From assembly GCF_921293095.1 (NCBI RefSeq), contig NC_060252.1:4402001-4466000 (forward strand): DNA of 64,000 bases, read 5' to 3'. Positions within the stretch are counted from its first letter, which is position 1. Every line of letters starts with the position of its first letter. This DNA is from Ischnura elegans (Eukaryota; Arthropoda; Insecta; Odonata; Coenagrionidae). The translations under genes were made by a program, and so were the position numbers. The notes below the pieces were generated by a model that saw only the letters and a list, made by a program, of their open reading frames with translations, made no database searches and was not told the origin of the DNA. Below, in pieces: positions 1 through 11,290 of this stretch.

Positions 1-417
1 GGATTCGGCTTTCACTAGGTAAAACATCATGCTGAATGAACGCATAAAACCTTTACGTATTTTCACTGATTTTTAAATTGGGCACGACGTACTTCGGCAT
101 CATCCTCTAGAACAAAGAATTTTACATGACAGTCCCCATTATATATATTTTCTATGGACGAGGGCGAAAGGGATGGGAGGGGAGGGGAGGTTGGGGTGGA
201 GTAGGTGGGGGTTGGGAGTGCTTGCTTTGGTAAAATGCGGAGGGATGGAGCGGTGTCAAACGGAAAGGGCGGAGGGGAGTGCTTTTGAAAAATAATGTCA
301 ATTTTTTCAATCTGGCGTATAATAGCCATAACAATTTGATAAATCTTGTCAATAATACAAAAAATATGGTGAAATTTTTTAAATGTAGTGGGATATATAC
401 ATAAGAGTGTAGATAAA
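1..417. other. No gene; G-rich tract
   Basis: No coding frame is credible here. Positions 161-282 are strongly purine-biased on the + strand, with many GGG runs, which could form G-quadruplexes. The long frame on the minus strand is just the pyrimidine-rich complement of this tract and of the Penelope-like remnant next to it. Confidence 0.5.
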
Positions 418-663
418 GGTGTATAGATTGTGATGCGATGTACAAGGGGTGGACGGATCCTGACCAGAGCAGAGGAACATAAGAGGTGTTTTTGCAAAGG
501 GAATGTGATCCAATCCCACTTTGCGAAACACCTGTGGGAAGCCGGACACAATGATGACTTCATATCTGAGATTCTACACCACGCCGAGAAGAGGAAGAAG
601 ATGGACATTATAGAAGAATTGGAGATTGAGAGTAATTTGAGTACTCCTTTACGAAGTGCGTAG
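418..663 (+). pseudogene. Penelope-like element GIY-YIG endonuclease remnant
   Basis: An open frame from about 430 to the stop at 661-663 matches the C-terminal GIY-YIG-type endonuclease tail of Penelope-like retroelements. Recognisable pieces are LTRAEEHKR, then SHFAKHLWEAGH, then ILHHAEKRKKMDIIEELEI, in the order expected of that domain. Just upstream, in another frame, VYRL-stop-CD resembles the family's usual start (a tyrosine-leucine-cysteine stretch), so the copy carries at least one frameshift and one stop. The reverse transcriptase that should lie upstream is absent; the sequence before 418 is unrelated and AT-rich. This is therefore a 5'-truncated, dead copy. The identification rests on recognising the motif order, not on a search. 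Confidence 0.6.
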
Positions 664-3600
664 CTTGATTTGTGGGTTCACCTGAATCACAATTACTTCG
701 AATTTCTGTACCAATTTGGGATAAGATTTCTTTTGTTAGAGGACTGTGATTAATAGTAAGCTACTTCTATTTCATTATAGCACTCTATACAAATAAAGTA
801 GGTCACATAATAGGGCATTTTCACGACAGAAATATGCACGAGCTTCCAAAATGTTGACGCTCAAAATTACTCACCGCCGTGATTATGCATTTTGAAGTAC
901 CTATTTAAATTCTAATCGCGCAAACCAATAAGCAACCATTTGCATTCAAGATTATCGTATTTTATCATATTTGGTAAATTTCTAAGATAATTATAAATAC
1001 ACGTTTGAAAATACTTAAGGCTTTGGAGAAACCCAATCTATGAATTATGTCCAATTTGCACCTTTTCAGCATTTGCGGGAGTGTCATAAAGAAGATTTAT
1101 ATAAAGCAGTATTCATTATAAATAATTTAATTTTATATAATAAATAATACAATAATCTAGTTAAGTTTAAATAATACGCTTGATAAGTTCTTTTATATTT
1201 TTGGGTTCTTTTTCTAAATAAATATTTAAACGTATAATTTTCGTGGTAATATGTTAACTGTCCTGCCCTCATCAACATGATCGCAGCCTCCTTACGTTGA
1301 GCTAAAGTATGAATTAAGGCAAACGTGTGTATTTCAAAACCAATACATACTATTTTTAATTATAATTATAAATATAATCAAATATTTAAAATTTTATTTA
1401 TTTTATATATTAAATTAAATATCATAAATTCTACCTACCTATACCAGAATCATCGTCAACAATTCATCAACAACGTGCTCACGAATTCATCTAATATATC
1501 TTTATTCCACGTAATTAATTACATATTACTTGATGTAATTAATCCAATATATTAACTTTTCTCAAAAATGGCTCTCCACAAAATATTTAGCATTTACGTA
1601 AACCGAGTAAATGCATTTGAATGTTATGGCCTAGATGTCACAATCGCCCACTTGTCCCACGAAACCCGAAGTTTGGATCGGAATGGCAGCATTCACTCAC
1701 TATAAAGTGTTATTTTGTCAATTCATTTCTGTTCCAATTTCAGTGCCGCTGAGGACTAAAAGTGCGGAAAATTTCCAACGATGAGGACTGTTAGTATAAA
1801 AATTTCCAACTTTTTGTCCGTGATTTTTTCTGAAACTAACTTTTTCGTACGTGACCCACCAAATGGACCTCAGGCGATAGGAAGAGTCTCTTTCTCGGAA
1901 ACTTTAAAAATTTCAACGTAAAACCATAAAAACCTCATCTTTCACTTCAAATCATACAAAACTTGAACTATTTTCTGGGGGAAAATTGATTATGAGCTCA
2001 TTATGATTCCAAATTCTAGGCCTGCAGGTTTTCAAAGGCCGTGGGGCTGTAGATTAAAAATTCGCGGAAAATTGATAACCAAAGGTAATTGTGTTTAATT
2101 CTAAGAAATAAATTCAAACTCGAAAATAATGAAATGGCTTAGTTGGGAGATTGAAATAGAAATATATAATACCTTATTGTCGATGAAATGTTTTCGCTGC
2201 TACTAAATTTGAAGTTCAATAAACTCTCGGGTAGTGATTGAACACCCTAATTTTACTCTTTTTATCTTCTTCTCATAGGGACAAAAATATTTGAATTTTC
2301 CGAAGATGAAAAAAGAACAAGCGAGTTCAGTTTTTTTTAATTCTCAGATCGATATCGACCAAAATGTTGTCACAACCGCCATAATTCATAGTATTCATTA
2401 CATGCCTAATCTGAACTTGTTCGATAACTATCATCAACAGTCGATCGGAAACAAAGCAGCTATAACAAATACGATTATTTGGAAAAATCGGAGTTGTCAA
2501 AATTGGGAATAATTCGATAAACTGGCGGAGGCATTTCTCGGTGAAAGAACGAATTCGTTTAAAGGACGCTGCCGTCAGTTAATTGTACGCCGTTTCGGAA
2601 AAAATAAATTTTCTACAGAAGGCGACTTTATGCTCTTTTGAATAAACAATAAATTAATTTTAATTCGTCACCGCCAGTGAAGTTTAAAATTAATCTCGTA
2701 TGATTATATGATAGTTTATTAAGTGAAAAGAAGTGAAATTTTAGCCGAAAATCCGCCTCTGATCGTTTGCCATGGTTTAAGTTTACGAGGGGAAGAATGC
2801 GTGTGGAAATGGATTGGTTGTGGTGGGGGATGAGGAATTGATGCCCGGTCCACTTTAATTGGATACTGCCAAATCGTCAGTGGATTATCCCGAGGAAGCG
2901 AAGTGGGGTGGTGGTCAGAATATAAGGGCGGCTGCAGGGCGGATTGAGTCGATCGGCCCAAGCGGGCAGCACGGAAGGAAAAGACGTCAACACCACTTCC
3001 GTGCTAAACTAGATTTGCGTGGCCAAACCACATTCAGCGGTGCGTCGGGGGATTTTATGCATGGAGGCGTGGGGAGAATATATGCCTTATAAAAAAACGC
3101 TAAATAGTCATTCCAGGAGAAAATGAGCCTATGTGCTCAAAAAATAAAATTATTTATTGCGACTAATTTCTGCTCATTGTTATCCAAAAGGCAAAAATCT
3201 TCATATGTAAGGGAAAATAAATATATTTATCCTCTCTTAATGATTCTTTTATGCTTTGAAAGAAGATCACTCATGTTTGGAGGTAAATAAATATCCTCAC
3301 ACGTACTCTTTCTGATAAATAGTTGTTTATTTACTTACCTTAGTGCATTTTTGCTAACGATTGATGGCATAAGTTACAATTTAATTGCCTTAATTCCTAT
3401 TTTAACCCTAATTTCCCATTTAAAAAAATAACATGGTTCCATGCGGGACAGTTCTGTGCCATTTATTTCTGCTCTGGATCTCACAAGCGTAGTATTTGTA
3501 TCGCACACTGATACTGTGCTCCTAGTTTTTGACCTTTACCTCATGTTTATATAAGCTGCCAGGTTATAATTAACGTATAATTTGGGTGTTTTTTCTTATT

Positions 3601-4130
3601 AAAGTTAGCAATAATCTTGCCTAGCTCTTTAAGTCAGCAACACCTATGCAAAATGACCCGCTCGGCTGTAAATATATAAGCAAAGGTCTGGGAATGAAAA
3701 TCATTGTAAAAACACCAATTATTTTACCGTTTCCAATCCATTACATGATTCAATGGGACGAAATTCCGCAATCGTGTTAATTTCAATTATGGCAGGGAAT
3801 GCTCATGCGTAATTGCTCGTCAAGTTCTGAGAGAAAAACCAGTTAAATCTTTAAAGTAAGTATTAATATTATAATCATGCACAAAATCGGTTGGATGAAT
3901 TATACTGGGGTAACATTTATCGCAACTAAACTATGCATAATGTGACAGTGGAAAGCTTTGCTGAAGCCTTGTGAAGGCGGTACCTGCCTTGTTGAAGTAC
4001 TTCAACGTTTTTGATGTTGTGAATGGTTCCTTAAATGGTGTGAGGCTGCAATTTCTCACAAGGAAAGCGAGCTGACTCGCTCTCTCTCAGTGATACGAAC
4101 CAGTAGGTTGAGCTCATCCTAAACCAAGCC
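664..4130. other. No gene recognised
   Basis: This is mostly AT-rich non-coding sequence with only short chance frames. A GC-richer patch at 2740-3080 is open on both strands but shows no domain. No terminal repeats, tRNA or transposon protein fragments were recognised. Confidence 0.5.
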
Positions 4131-4134
4131 ACGC

Positions 4135-4300
4135 GTACGTAGATATTGAGTATTCAGGAGAGGAGGACACAGTTCCTTTCCCTCCGTCACTTCGACGATT
4201 TTCGTTTGGAGTGTCCAAAGATTTTCCTCGGGAATTGAACCTGGGAGGATGAGCAGCCTAGTGAAGACCACCCAGCAGATCACCACGCTCCTTGGTGCGA
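4135..4300 (-). repeat. Possible tRNA-derived SINE head
   Basis: Read on the minus strand, 4241-4231 gives GGTTCAATTCC, a perfect match to the Pol III B-box consensus. It sits in a stem-loop where only three of five T-stem pairs form. No good A box was found. A decayed tRNA-derived SINE is the simplest reading; a functional tRNA gene is excluded by the poor folding. Confidence 0.25.
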
Positions 4301-4609
4301 GTTCAATATTGGCATGTTCGCAAATGGCAGAAAATATGAACCGATTTAATTTTGCGGCATATTTTCCAGGAAGTGGATTCCAATTTATCCGAAAATAGCT
4401 CCTGGTTACGAAAAATGAACGAATCGGGTTACAACTCCAAAACAAATGGGAAAATCAACCGGTTAATTTCGGGAAAGGTCATTTTCTGATGCTCGTAGCC
4501 TCAGGGAAGAATAACAAGGCATGAATCACAAGATTGGACTTCTCAATAAGGTTAACTACTCAGCGTCATCGCGAAGCATCGTGAAGAGTAGGATCTGAAA
4601 TAAGGTCTT

Positions 4610-4715
4610 GTTTTTTCCCGGCGTACGATGCTGCTAGTGAAGTCTTATCGGGCTCTCCACCGGGTGAGTTCATTGTATGGCGAAGTTTCGATGGCTGTCT
4701 GAAATAGGCCATTGA
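4610..4715 (-). repeat. Dispersed repeat tail with CCATCGAAAC hairpin
   Basis: On the minus strand this reads an ATGG/CCAT hairpin followed by CGAAAC, then after about 25 bases a block like ACCCGGTGGAGAGCCCGATA. The same arrangement occurs on the + strand at 17385-17460. The second block alone recurs near 9263. The layout resembles the 3' ends of Penelope-like elements, but that family call is an inference. Confidence 0.4.
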
Positions 4716-5589
4716 CTAACTCCAAGACGAAAAAACGTCGGCGAAAAGAATATGGTGTAATCATATGCCGCTGCTGTGTGGTAAACATTTACTCGAAAAA
4801 CTTTCCTAAGGTTAGCCACATTAGTTATCTTTCAAATCTAATCAAATTTGCTAATCTTCAACGAAAACTTTGTTCACTCCAGCAAATATTTTATATCAAA
4901 CAGTTTCCGCTGGCAATTATAGATATACAGACAAAATGAACAAAATAAGTATTACTAGGATTGAATTTATTGATAAAAAGTCAATCGAAGTGCCCAGGTG
5001 AGCCTTTGAGGTTATGCAATACGCGACACGGAGTGTTACTCCGGATGCATATCACCAGGATAACGAATTGTCGAAAACGCCTCACACACAAGCGGTTTTA
5101 ACTCGTAAATGATTTACAAATAATGACATATTTTAGTTCGGCGTGGTGTTTTTTTTTAGAAAGTTCGGTGCTGCAAAGAAAATTTGAAAGATATTAAATA
5201 ACCTGTGCCCTACATACAAATCCATTATTTCCATGCGATAGAACTGAAGTTACAAGGACGAATAAGTCGGGGTGTGGAATGGGACACTGAATCGCACGTC
5301 ATTTTTCAGGAGTCATTGTCTCGATAAGACACACCCGATTGTCACATCCACACTCACTAACCGTAGATATGAGTCCTCTACAGCGTACATCTAACGGAAG
5401 AATTTGAAATGGAGGTTAATTTTTACATGTAAATTTGATTTTCACAGTAAACTAGATTTTATAGAAACTAAAGTCACTATTGCAGCAAAAGGGAGGAGAC
5501 TAAGAATCACATTAAACTAGTAAAACACAGGATTTAACGAGAGAAAGTGTTTTTTTTTCTGAGTGGGAGGCCGATTTACCAGGGATGAT
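4716..5589. other. No gene recognised
   Basis: AT-rich sequence with short homopolymer T runs and no coding or repeat signature that could be identified. Confidence 0.5.
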
Positions 5590-6146
5590 GGAGCAAGAGG
5601 AAAAATGGCCAGTTGAACAGCACAGGCGAGGAGAGAGCATTCTCACAAAAGAAGAATGTACTTACAAATGATACTACAAGCATAGAAGTATGGGAAACAT
5701 TAATCAGATGCTACTTTAGGAGAACTTTATTTTGTATGGTAGCGAGGCTTGGACATGGACAGCAGCAGAGAAGTCAAGAATGAAAGCATTCGATATGTGG
5801 GGCTACCGAAGAATAATGAAGATAAAATATACTGACAAAGTGAGTCATGAGAAAGTGCTAAGAAGGGTGGGAGAATGTGGAAGTCTCTTAAAAGGCCTTA
5901 AGGAGAAGACGAGAAACTAAGCTGGCCACGCCATTAGACATAATGAACCTGTGGACGGACGTGAAGATGGGAAAGGGACGTCCCCCACTGAGGTACATGT
6001 AAATAATGTATTAAAAACAATGAAAAAAAGCTAAAATAAGTGGGCAAGTCATAAAGGATGTACAAGAGAAGAATACGTTGCTATGAAAAGGCTAGTGAAT
6101 AGGAGAGAGAAATGGAGAGCAGCGTCGAGGAAACCTCACAATTGCT
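5590..6146 (+). pseudogene. RTE-like LINE ORF2 C-terminal remnant
   Basis: This matches the C-terminal third of the endonuclease/reverse transcriptase ORF2 found in many insect LINEs of the RTE-like group. The best piece starts near 5732 with LYGSEAWTW and runs through a block ending in the VLRRVGE motif. It continues through AGHAIRH near 5920 in a disturbed frame, then ends with REKWRAAS and a stop at about 6144. Upstream, KKNVLTND and IEVWETLIRCY (about 5645-5715) are in a different frame, so a single-base loss near 5730 separates them. Further stops and shifts lie at 5918-6060. The polymerase core and the N-terminal endonuclease are missing. It is a 5'-truncated dead copy on the + strand. 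Confidence 0.7.
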
Positions 6147-9100
6147 GATTTGGGATGAATTTGACGAAAGAGCGATAGAAGAAAGCAGATTTTCTTTTCT
6201 GAATGAAAAAGGCTGTAAATAATGGCGTCATATGGGACGTGTGGAGCGGAATATGTTGTACATGGTTGAAAAAGTTGAAGATTTTTCTGTAGTGCATTTT
6301 TATCAGTGGGCAGTATTCTCTTAAAAAAGACCGTTAATTGGTCAACAGTAAATCTTTATTATAATTAATACTTAGATGCATTTACAATTAAATTTCAATT
6401 CTATAAGGGTTTCCCGGTATCTTCAGCAATCTAAACTGATCTTTTTGAACATTTTAACCTAATTATATTTTTAAGTGATAGCATCAGTGCTTAGGATGCT
6501 GAGTTATACTTATTATCCAGGTAACCATTTGCAAAGAAATACTTCAGGCTAATTACAGATAAACTTTTAATGTTCAAGTGTCACCCCGAAGTTAACAAAT
6601 TGTGCACAAACTTCACAGAAAAAAAATATCTGTATTCATCTGGAGGTTTAATAAAATCAGGTTATTTATCACTTGATAGAGGAAAAATGGAAGCTTTTTC
6701 ATTATTTACTTATTTGTAAGCATTGATGGGTATGGTATATTTTAGGGCGGTAAGTTTGTCGTTCTAGCATTTTCAACACCATTAAAATGAAATACATCAG
6801 TTTCACTCAATCTCTCAACAGTAAAGTAATCGTACAAATGTATCATTCGAGCAATTCCTCCCCGCAAGAAGATTATCGATCATATACTGTTGAATCAAAT
6901 TTAAACAAAAAGATTTATGCCGCCACAACGGAAGCAGAAGACGACTTCCCAATGTCTAATTCAAGCGCGCAGAAAATTTCAATGCTTCTCCTACCTTTGT
7001 TTTCATTTAGAATTTACTTTTGTTTCCGAACATTTTTCAGTGCAGTGATATCTTAATGATATCCTAGGTTTTGCTTATGAAGTATGATCAGAAAATGGTA
7101 AAGCGCTTGAGATCTTCTGCCTGGGGAGAATTTTGCTGATGTAAAAGACGAATGATAAAATGTGTAAGAAGAGAGAAGGGATATTTAAGAAAAGGGGTTA
7201 TGCAAGAAATGAGAATGGATACTGAAAAATATCAGGGTTAAGGGGGTAATGAACATTATTTGAAAAGAAGATAATTAGTAGCTTTTTGCATAAACAGAGG
7301 GTCTAATATTTTATTACCTTGGGTTAACTCTTTGGGCACCCCAAACCAAAACTCTCAAATTCTGATTTTTCACCTGTTATATTTTTTACAGTACATTACT
7401 ATAGTTTACTTGGTGGCACGGAGAAAGGAACTCTTAGCATGTGGAAAATTCACACCTGCGATTCAGTATGCGGTGAGCTCAACCCCCACCAATTCAAACC
7501 AACCCTCGGTTTGAAACTCTGGGTGAGATAAATGTGACTTTGTTCTGACGTATGTTTATTACTCTTGAATAGGTGGATATTTCGAAGAATTCTAATATAG
7601 ACAATTACTGGCTTGTTCATAAACCTTGTTTTTGAGCGTTATTTGCAGATAGGTACATGCTGGGGCGTAATATAACCTTTTGTTTACGCCACCGCCTTCT
7701 TTTGTATCGGCATTTCCCGCAGCGGTGACCATCTTTTCGTCCATCTCACCCGAGGCGCGCGCTCGTTCTTCCCCTGAACACTCTTCCCGGGAGAAATCGG
7801 ATACAACGTGCTGCAGCTTGGGTGTGTTTACGAAGCGCTCAGCGACGTAGTTTATATTCACTTTTAGGCGTCGTGTACACCTCCAACCCACACGCTGCCA
7901 TGCATCTAGTTGTTTCATTTACAAGGGGCTCATGAGTGGAAAAAGTAAAGCTTTTTTAACATATATTAGAAACCATCGTTTCCGAACATTGTTCTCTCGA
8001 TCAGAGCCAAAATTTAGAAAAAAATGAGGAGTATGTCAATTCAATCGAAAGAGTTTATTTATAAATAATTTACTACAGTTTAAAAAATGAAATATTTGAA
8101 AACTAATGTCAAAGCAGCGATAGAAAAGTATCTAAGTAATTTAATAAATAAATAGAGGACATGAGTTTTACCAAAAATAAACTTGAGTTTATAAACTTTA
8201 CCTTAAACTAATTACAGCAAAATAAAAAACCCTAATACATTTACTTGTACCTGTTTTCTCTCAGATAATTAATCAATAAAATTGGCAAGAGTTGCTACTC
8301 AATTTTGAAATTTTCCTTTGCTTGTTACTAGCATACTGTCTCAACATGTCTAAAATATTTCTTTGATTATTTTTTTCAGTGTTTTCTCTAATTTCAATTC
8401 AAAACCGTCGTATTTTGTTCTTTAGACCAGCCCTAGACTTGCCATGGTACGCCGCGAGCATTTGGTTGACGAAGACTTCCCCAAAAGTGCAATTTGAATT
8501 TTTCCCTCTCCTCCTCCTAGCTGAGGCACAGGGGTGGGCACGGTGCGGTGCATCTCTTACCGCCGATGTTGATTGCCAGATATGAATGAAATGATTGATA
8601 ATTATGTTTCTTTCAGCAAATTTAAAATATATTTAATCATAAATAAGGTCATCATTGGTTAGGTATTCGAATATTGGTTTGGCGCAGTGGTTCACTCCAT
8701 TCTCCAATCACCTTACCATTTCACACTTTCCTACACACAGTGATAAATTTCAATTCAGCCGCGTGAACAGCGGTACAATTCTAATTGATAACCATGGGGC
8801 AATATTACTATGTAATCCAAATACAGACATTTAGCTTTCAGATAGGTCATAATATTCCCGGGGAAATATACCGAAGTTCATGGTGATGAAGGACTTTAAA
8901 GAAGCGTCAACCATTTGAGATACTTAGTCAAATATGCATTGCGGCAAATGCGATGTATGGCAAGGACTCTGCTCGAACTGCAGTGAAAATTACACCATTT
9001 GCCTTGGGAATCGAAATGTTTACCGCCGCACTGTTTTCGCGGCAGCCTTGAAATGCACCACTATATGCGGGTGATGTGCCGATTGGTTAAACAGCTAAGA

Positions 9101-9217
9101 GGGGAATAAGGTGGAACTCTGCGGGAATCCAATATTCGAATCTTCGACTTTGGACGATCATGACAAGTAAGGATTGAATTGCTTTTGAACTCTCATTTCA
9201 CATGCAATGTGATTCGT
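6147..9217. other. No gene recognised
   Basis: AT-rich sequence. A 108-codon minus-strand frame at 7592-7918 covers a GC-richer patch but shows no domain. A strong splice-acceptor-like polypyrimidine/CAG signal at about 8360-8379 precedes a 60-codon frame of no recognisable kind. A box-A-like TGGCGCAGTGG at about 8682 has no B box downstream. Confidence 0.4.
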
Positions 9218-9325
9218 TGGGTTCCTTACCGGGTATATAGGCTGATTGTCACCGTACGAATTGAACCCCTACACCCGGTGGAAAACCCGATAACTTCTCT
9301 CACAGTCGGTTTGGCGGTATCCCGT
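9218..9325 (+). repeat. Dispersed repeat sharing the CCCGGTGGAAAACCCGATAA block
   Basis: Positions 9263-9282 are nearly the same as a block at about 4650-4670 (other strand) and more distantly at 17438-17460. The three copies diverge outside this core. The family was not identified. Confidence 0.35.
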
Positions 9326-9355
9326 GTTCCACTTGCATACTCGCGCCCTTAAGCG

Positions 9356-10060
9356 TTGGCGGTAAAATCCTCCGAGGTTGGGTGGAGAGGGAGCCTGCTC
9401 AAAGCAGCGAGGAAACGAAAAAAGGACGACCAACAAAAGAGGTTAGAGGGAGCGCAGGGCGAAAGTTGGCCTTTGAGCGCACGGGGGTGGGGGTGGGTTG
9501 GGATAGGGTGGCGTTGGGAGCGGAGAGGGTTGGTTGCGCGGCCATAGTTCGGCGCCTGCCCGATGGGCGTCGCCCCCGTCGCCTTCCTCCCCCCCGCCCG
9601 CCCGCGTGGTCGCTCCTCGCGCGGGCTGTTCGTCCGTCCCATCTAGACATCAGCCACCGCCGCGAGCCCTGCCACCGCCAAGCGCCCACCAAGGCGTTCC
9701 CACCCGACACCAGCTCGCTTCCTCCAGCAAAACCAAGGGGTAGACTCACCAGCACCCCCCAGAAACGCGCCCTTTCTCTTCGAAGGTATTCTCGCGGCGT
9801 GAAATTCCCAAAGAAGAGTCCGCGTGGGGCGTTGTGTTTTTGCGAGTTGGTCGCCGGTGGCGCCGCGAGCGGCGGTGGTGGTTGTGATTGGAGTGTTGTA
9901 CGGTGGTTTGAAGTGTTGGAGCGCGGCTACCGGGTGCCGTGGAGCCGGCGACGGAAGGAGCCTTGGCAGCGGGGGTGCGGGAAAGGTGCCGGAGCCGCGC
10001 CGCGCGTGGGAAGAAAACTGCGCCCGCGATCCGAGAAAATAGTTTTCTCAAAGTTTATGT
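9356..10060 (+). promoter_or_regulatory. CpG-rich block, possible promoter and first exon
   Basis: About 700 bases are GC-rich and dense in CpG, in sharp contrast to the AT-rich surroundings. Several overlapping frames are open on both strands, as expected of GC-rich DNA, so none is called as a gene. In arthropod genomes such blocks often mark promoters or GC-rich 5' exons. Direction is uncertain; a plus-strand gene is favoured only because a candidate exon with a donor-like site follows at 10263-10487. Confidence 0.35.
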
Positions 10061-10262
10061 TGCCACTTTGGGGCGAGTTTTTCCCCAAACAGGAATTCGA
10101 AAACTATCTCGTCACGTGACACAATCGCCAAACCTTCTCCCAGAAGGAATGCGCCGCAGTTAATCGAGTTTATGTATTTATTTTTTTGCTTTCGACGCAA
10201 GTTAGATCACGCCGCAACACATTCCCTTAATTCCGTGTTTTTAGTGAGAGTGACGACAACCA

Positions 10263-10487
10263 GTGGACGTTTTCCACTCTCAGACGATTAAGTGGAATAA
10301 AAACTTAAATCTGACATCATCTTATATTCGTCGCTGTGAATTATCACGTAAAGACAACATTTTTGTTTGCCCTGTCTGCGAGACGAGGGGAGTGCTGACC
10401 ACCAACCTAGGCGATTATGAGACGGAAGTTCATCACCGGAAGGACCGAATTTGGAACACTACTTCGCCACGGAACTCTTTCATAAGG
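10263..10487 (+). CDS. Candidate exon, degenerate zinc-finger-like
   Basis: The frame runs from 10263 past a donor-like AAG/GTAATT at 10487/10488 to a stop at 10490. It contains FVCPVC, then 12 residues later a Tyr where a C2H2 finger would have its first His, then VHH. It therefore looks like a one-finger C2H2 motif with a lost ligand, or a chance match. The frame opens with a non-ATG codon and no acceptor was chosen. It lies 200 bases after the CpG-rich block, which is the main reason to consider it. It could equally be 5' UTR or non-coding. Confidence 0.2.
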
Positions 10488-11024
10488 TAATTACTGTACA
10501 AGGTTCTTTTTTGCTTAGGAAAGTGCTCACTTATCGCAGGAATGTGCTGTCACAAAATATTTCTCTCGGAAATGTGAATTAATCCTCTCAATATCATGGT
10601 CAGACATGAAAAGGATGATTTGCCATTACAAAAAATTCTCAGGAGCCTCTGTGGAGAAATCATTATTATGTATATTTTAGTGTCTTCCTGTTAGCAGTGG
10701 CTCGAAATTTTAAAACGATGGCTCTAAGGGTTAGGAACGGAACTGATTCGCTGTCATTGTCGGTTGCTATGACGATCGTTTCGGAATGAAAGCCATAGAA
10801 ATGTTGGGATTGGCCCGAGTGGGACGAAATGGGGGACACGCAGCCCCCCGTGCCATTCTGGGGGTGCACACCCCTCCCCCCCTCTTCCCCTCCAAATGCC
10901 ACGCCCACCACCCCCTCCCTCCTGGCTCCACCCCATCTTCGAGTCCACCTACACGACTATCATCTGTTCGACAAATATAATCACTTTTGCCGAATGAATA
11001 AATCAGAATACATTGCGTCATCAT
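10488..11024. other. No gene; pyrimidine-rich tract
   Basis: Positions 10850-10940 are a C-rich, pyrimidine-biased tract on the + strand, open in several frames on both strands because of its composition. Nothing else was recognised. Confidence 0.45.
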
Positions 11025-11290
11025 GATGAGTCACCGATCCCAAGATTGGTTTGACGCAGCTCTTTACTGCGCTCTCCCGACACCTAGATCACCTCTCCAC
11101 ACCTGCGTAATTCCTCTCGAAAAATAGAGCGGTTCGCAAACTGATAAATGAAAAGTGAAGTGTAAAAACATCCTTTATATCCTGTCCTATTTAATTCATT
11201 GATACCCATTGCCTTTCATCCCGTGTACCTGACCTTCAACGACTGCCTTCAACCAGCTGTCTTGCCTCCAGATATCAACCTGTCCCGTCT
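11025..11290 (-). pseudogene. RTE-like LINE 3' tail
   Basis: Read on the minus strand, the segment near 11075-11040 translates as RAASNQSWDR followed by a stop. This is the C-terminus shared by RTE-like LINE copies elsewhere in this window. A second piece, 11175-11290, resembles the region further upstream in the same ORF. Stops and frameshifts separate the parts. It is a short, decayed, 5'-truncated insertion. Confidence 0.5.

Noticed and set aside
63..608. 181-codon minus-strand frame
   Set aside because: Its first part is the complement of the Penelope-like fragment and the rest is a pyrimidine tract; no domain.
8675..8700. Pol III A box (TGGCGCAGTGG)
   Set aside because: No B box at the expected distance and no tRNA folding.
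9382..10119. 245-codon + strand frame in the CpG-rich block
   Set aside because: GC-rich DNA lacks stop codons in many frames; the translation is Arg/Pro-rich without a domain, and competing frames exist on both strands.
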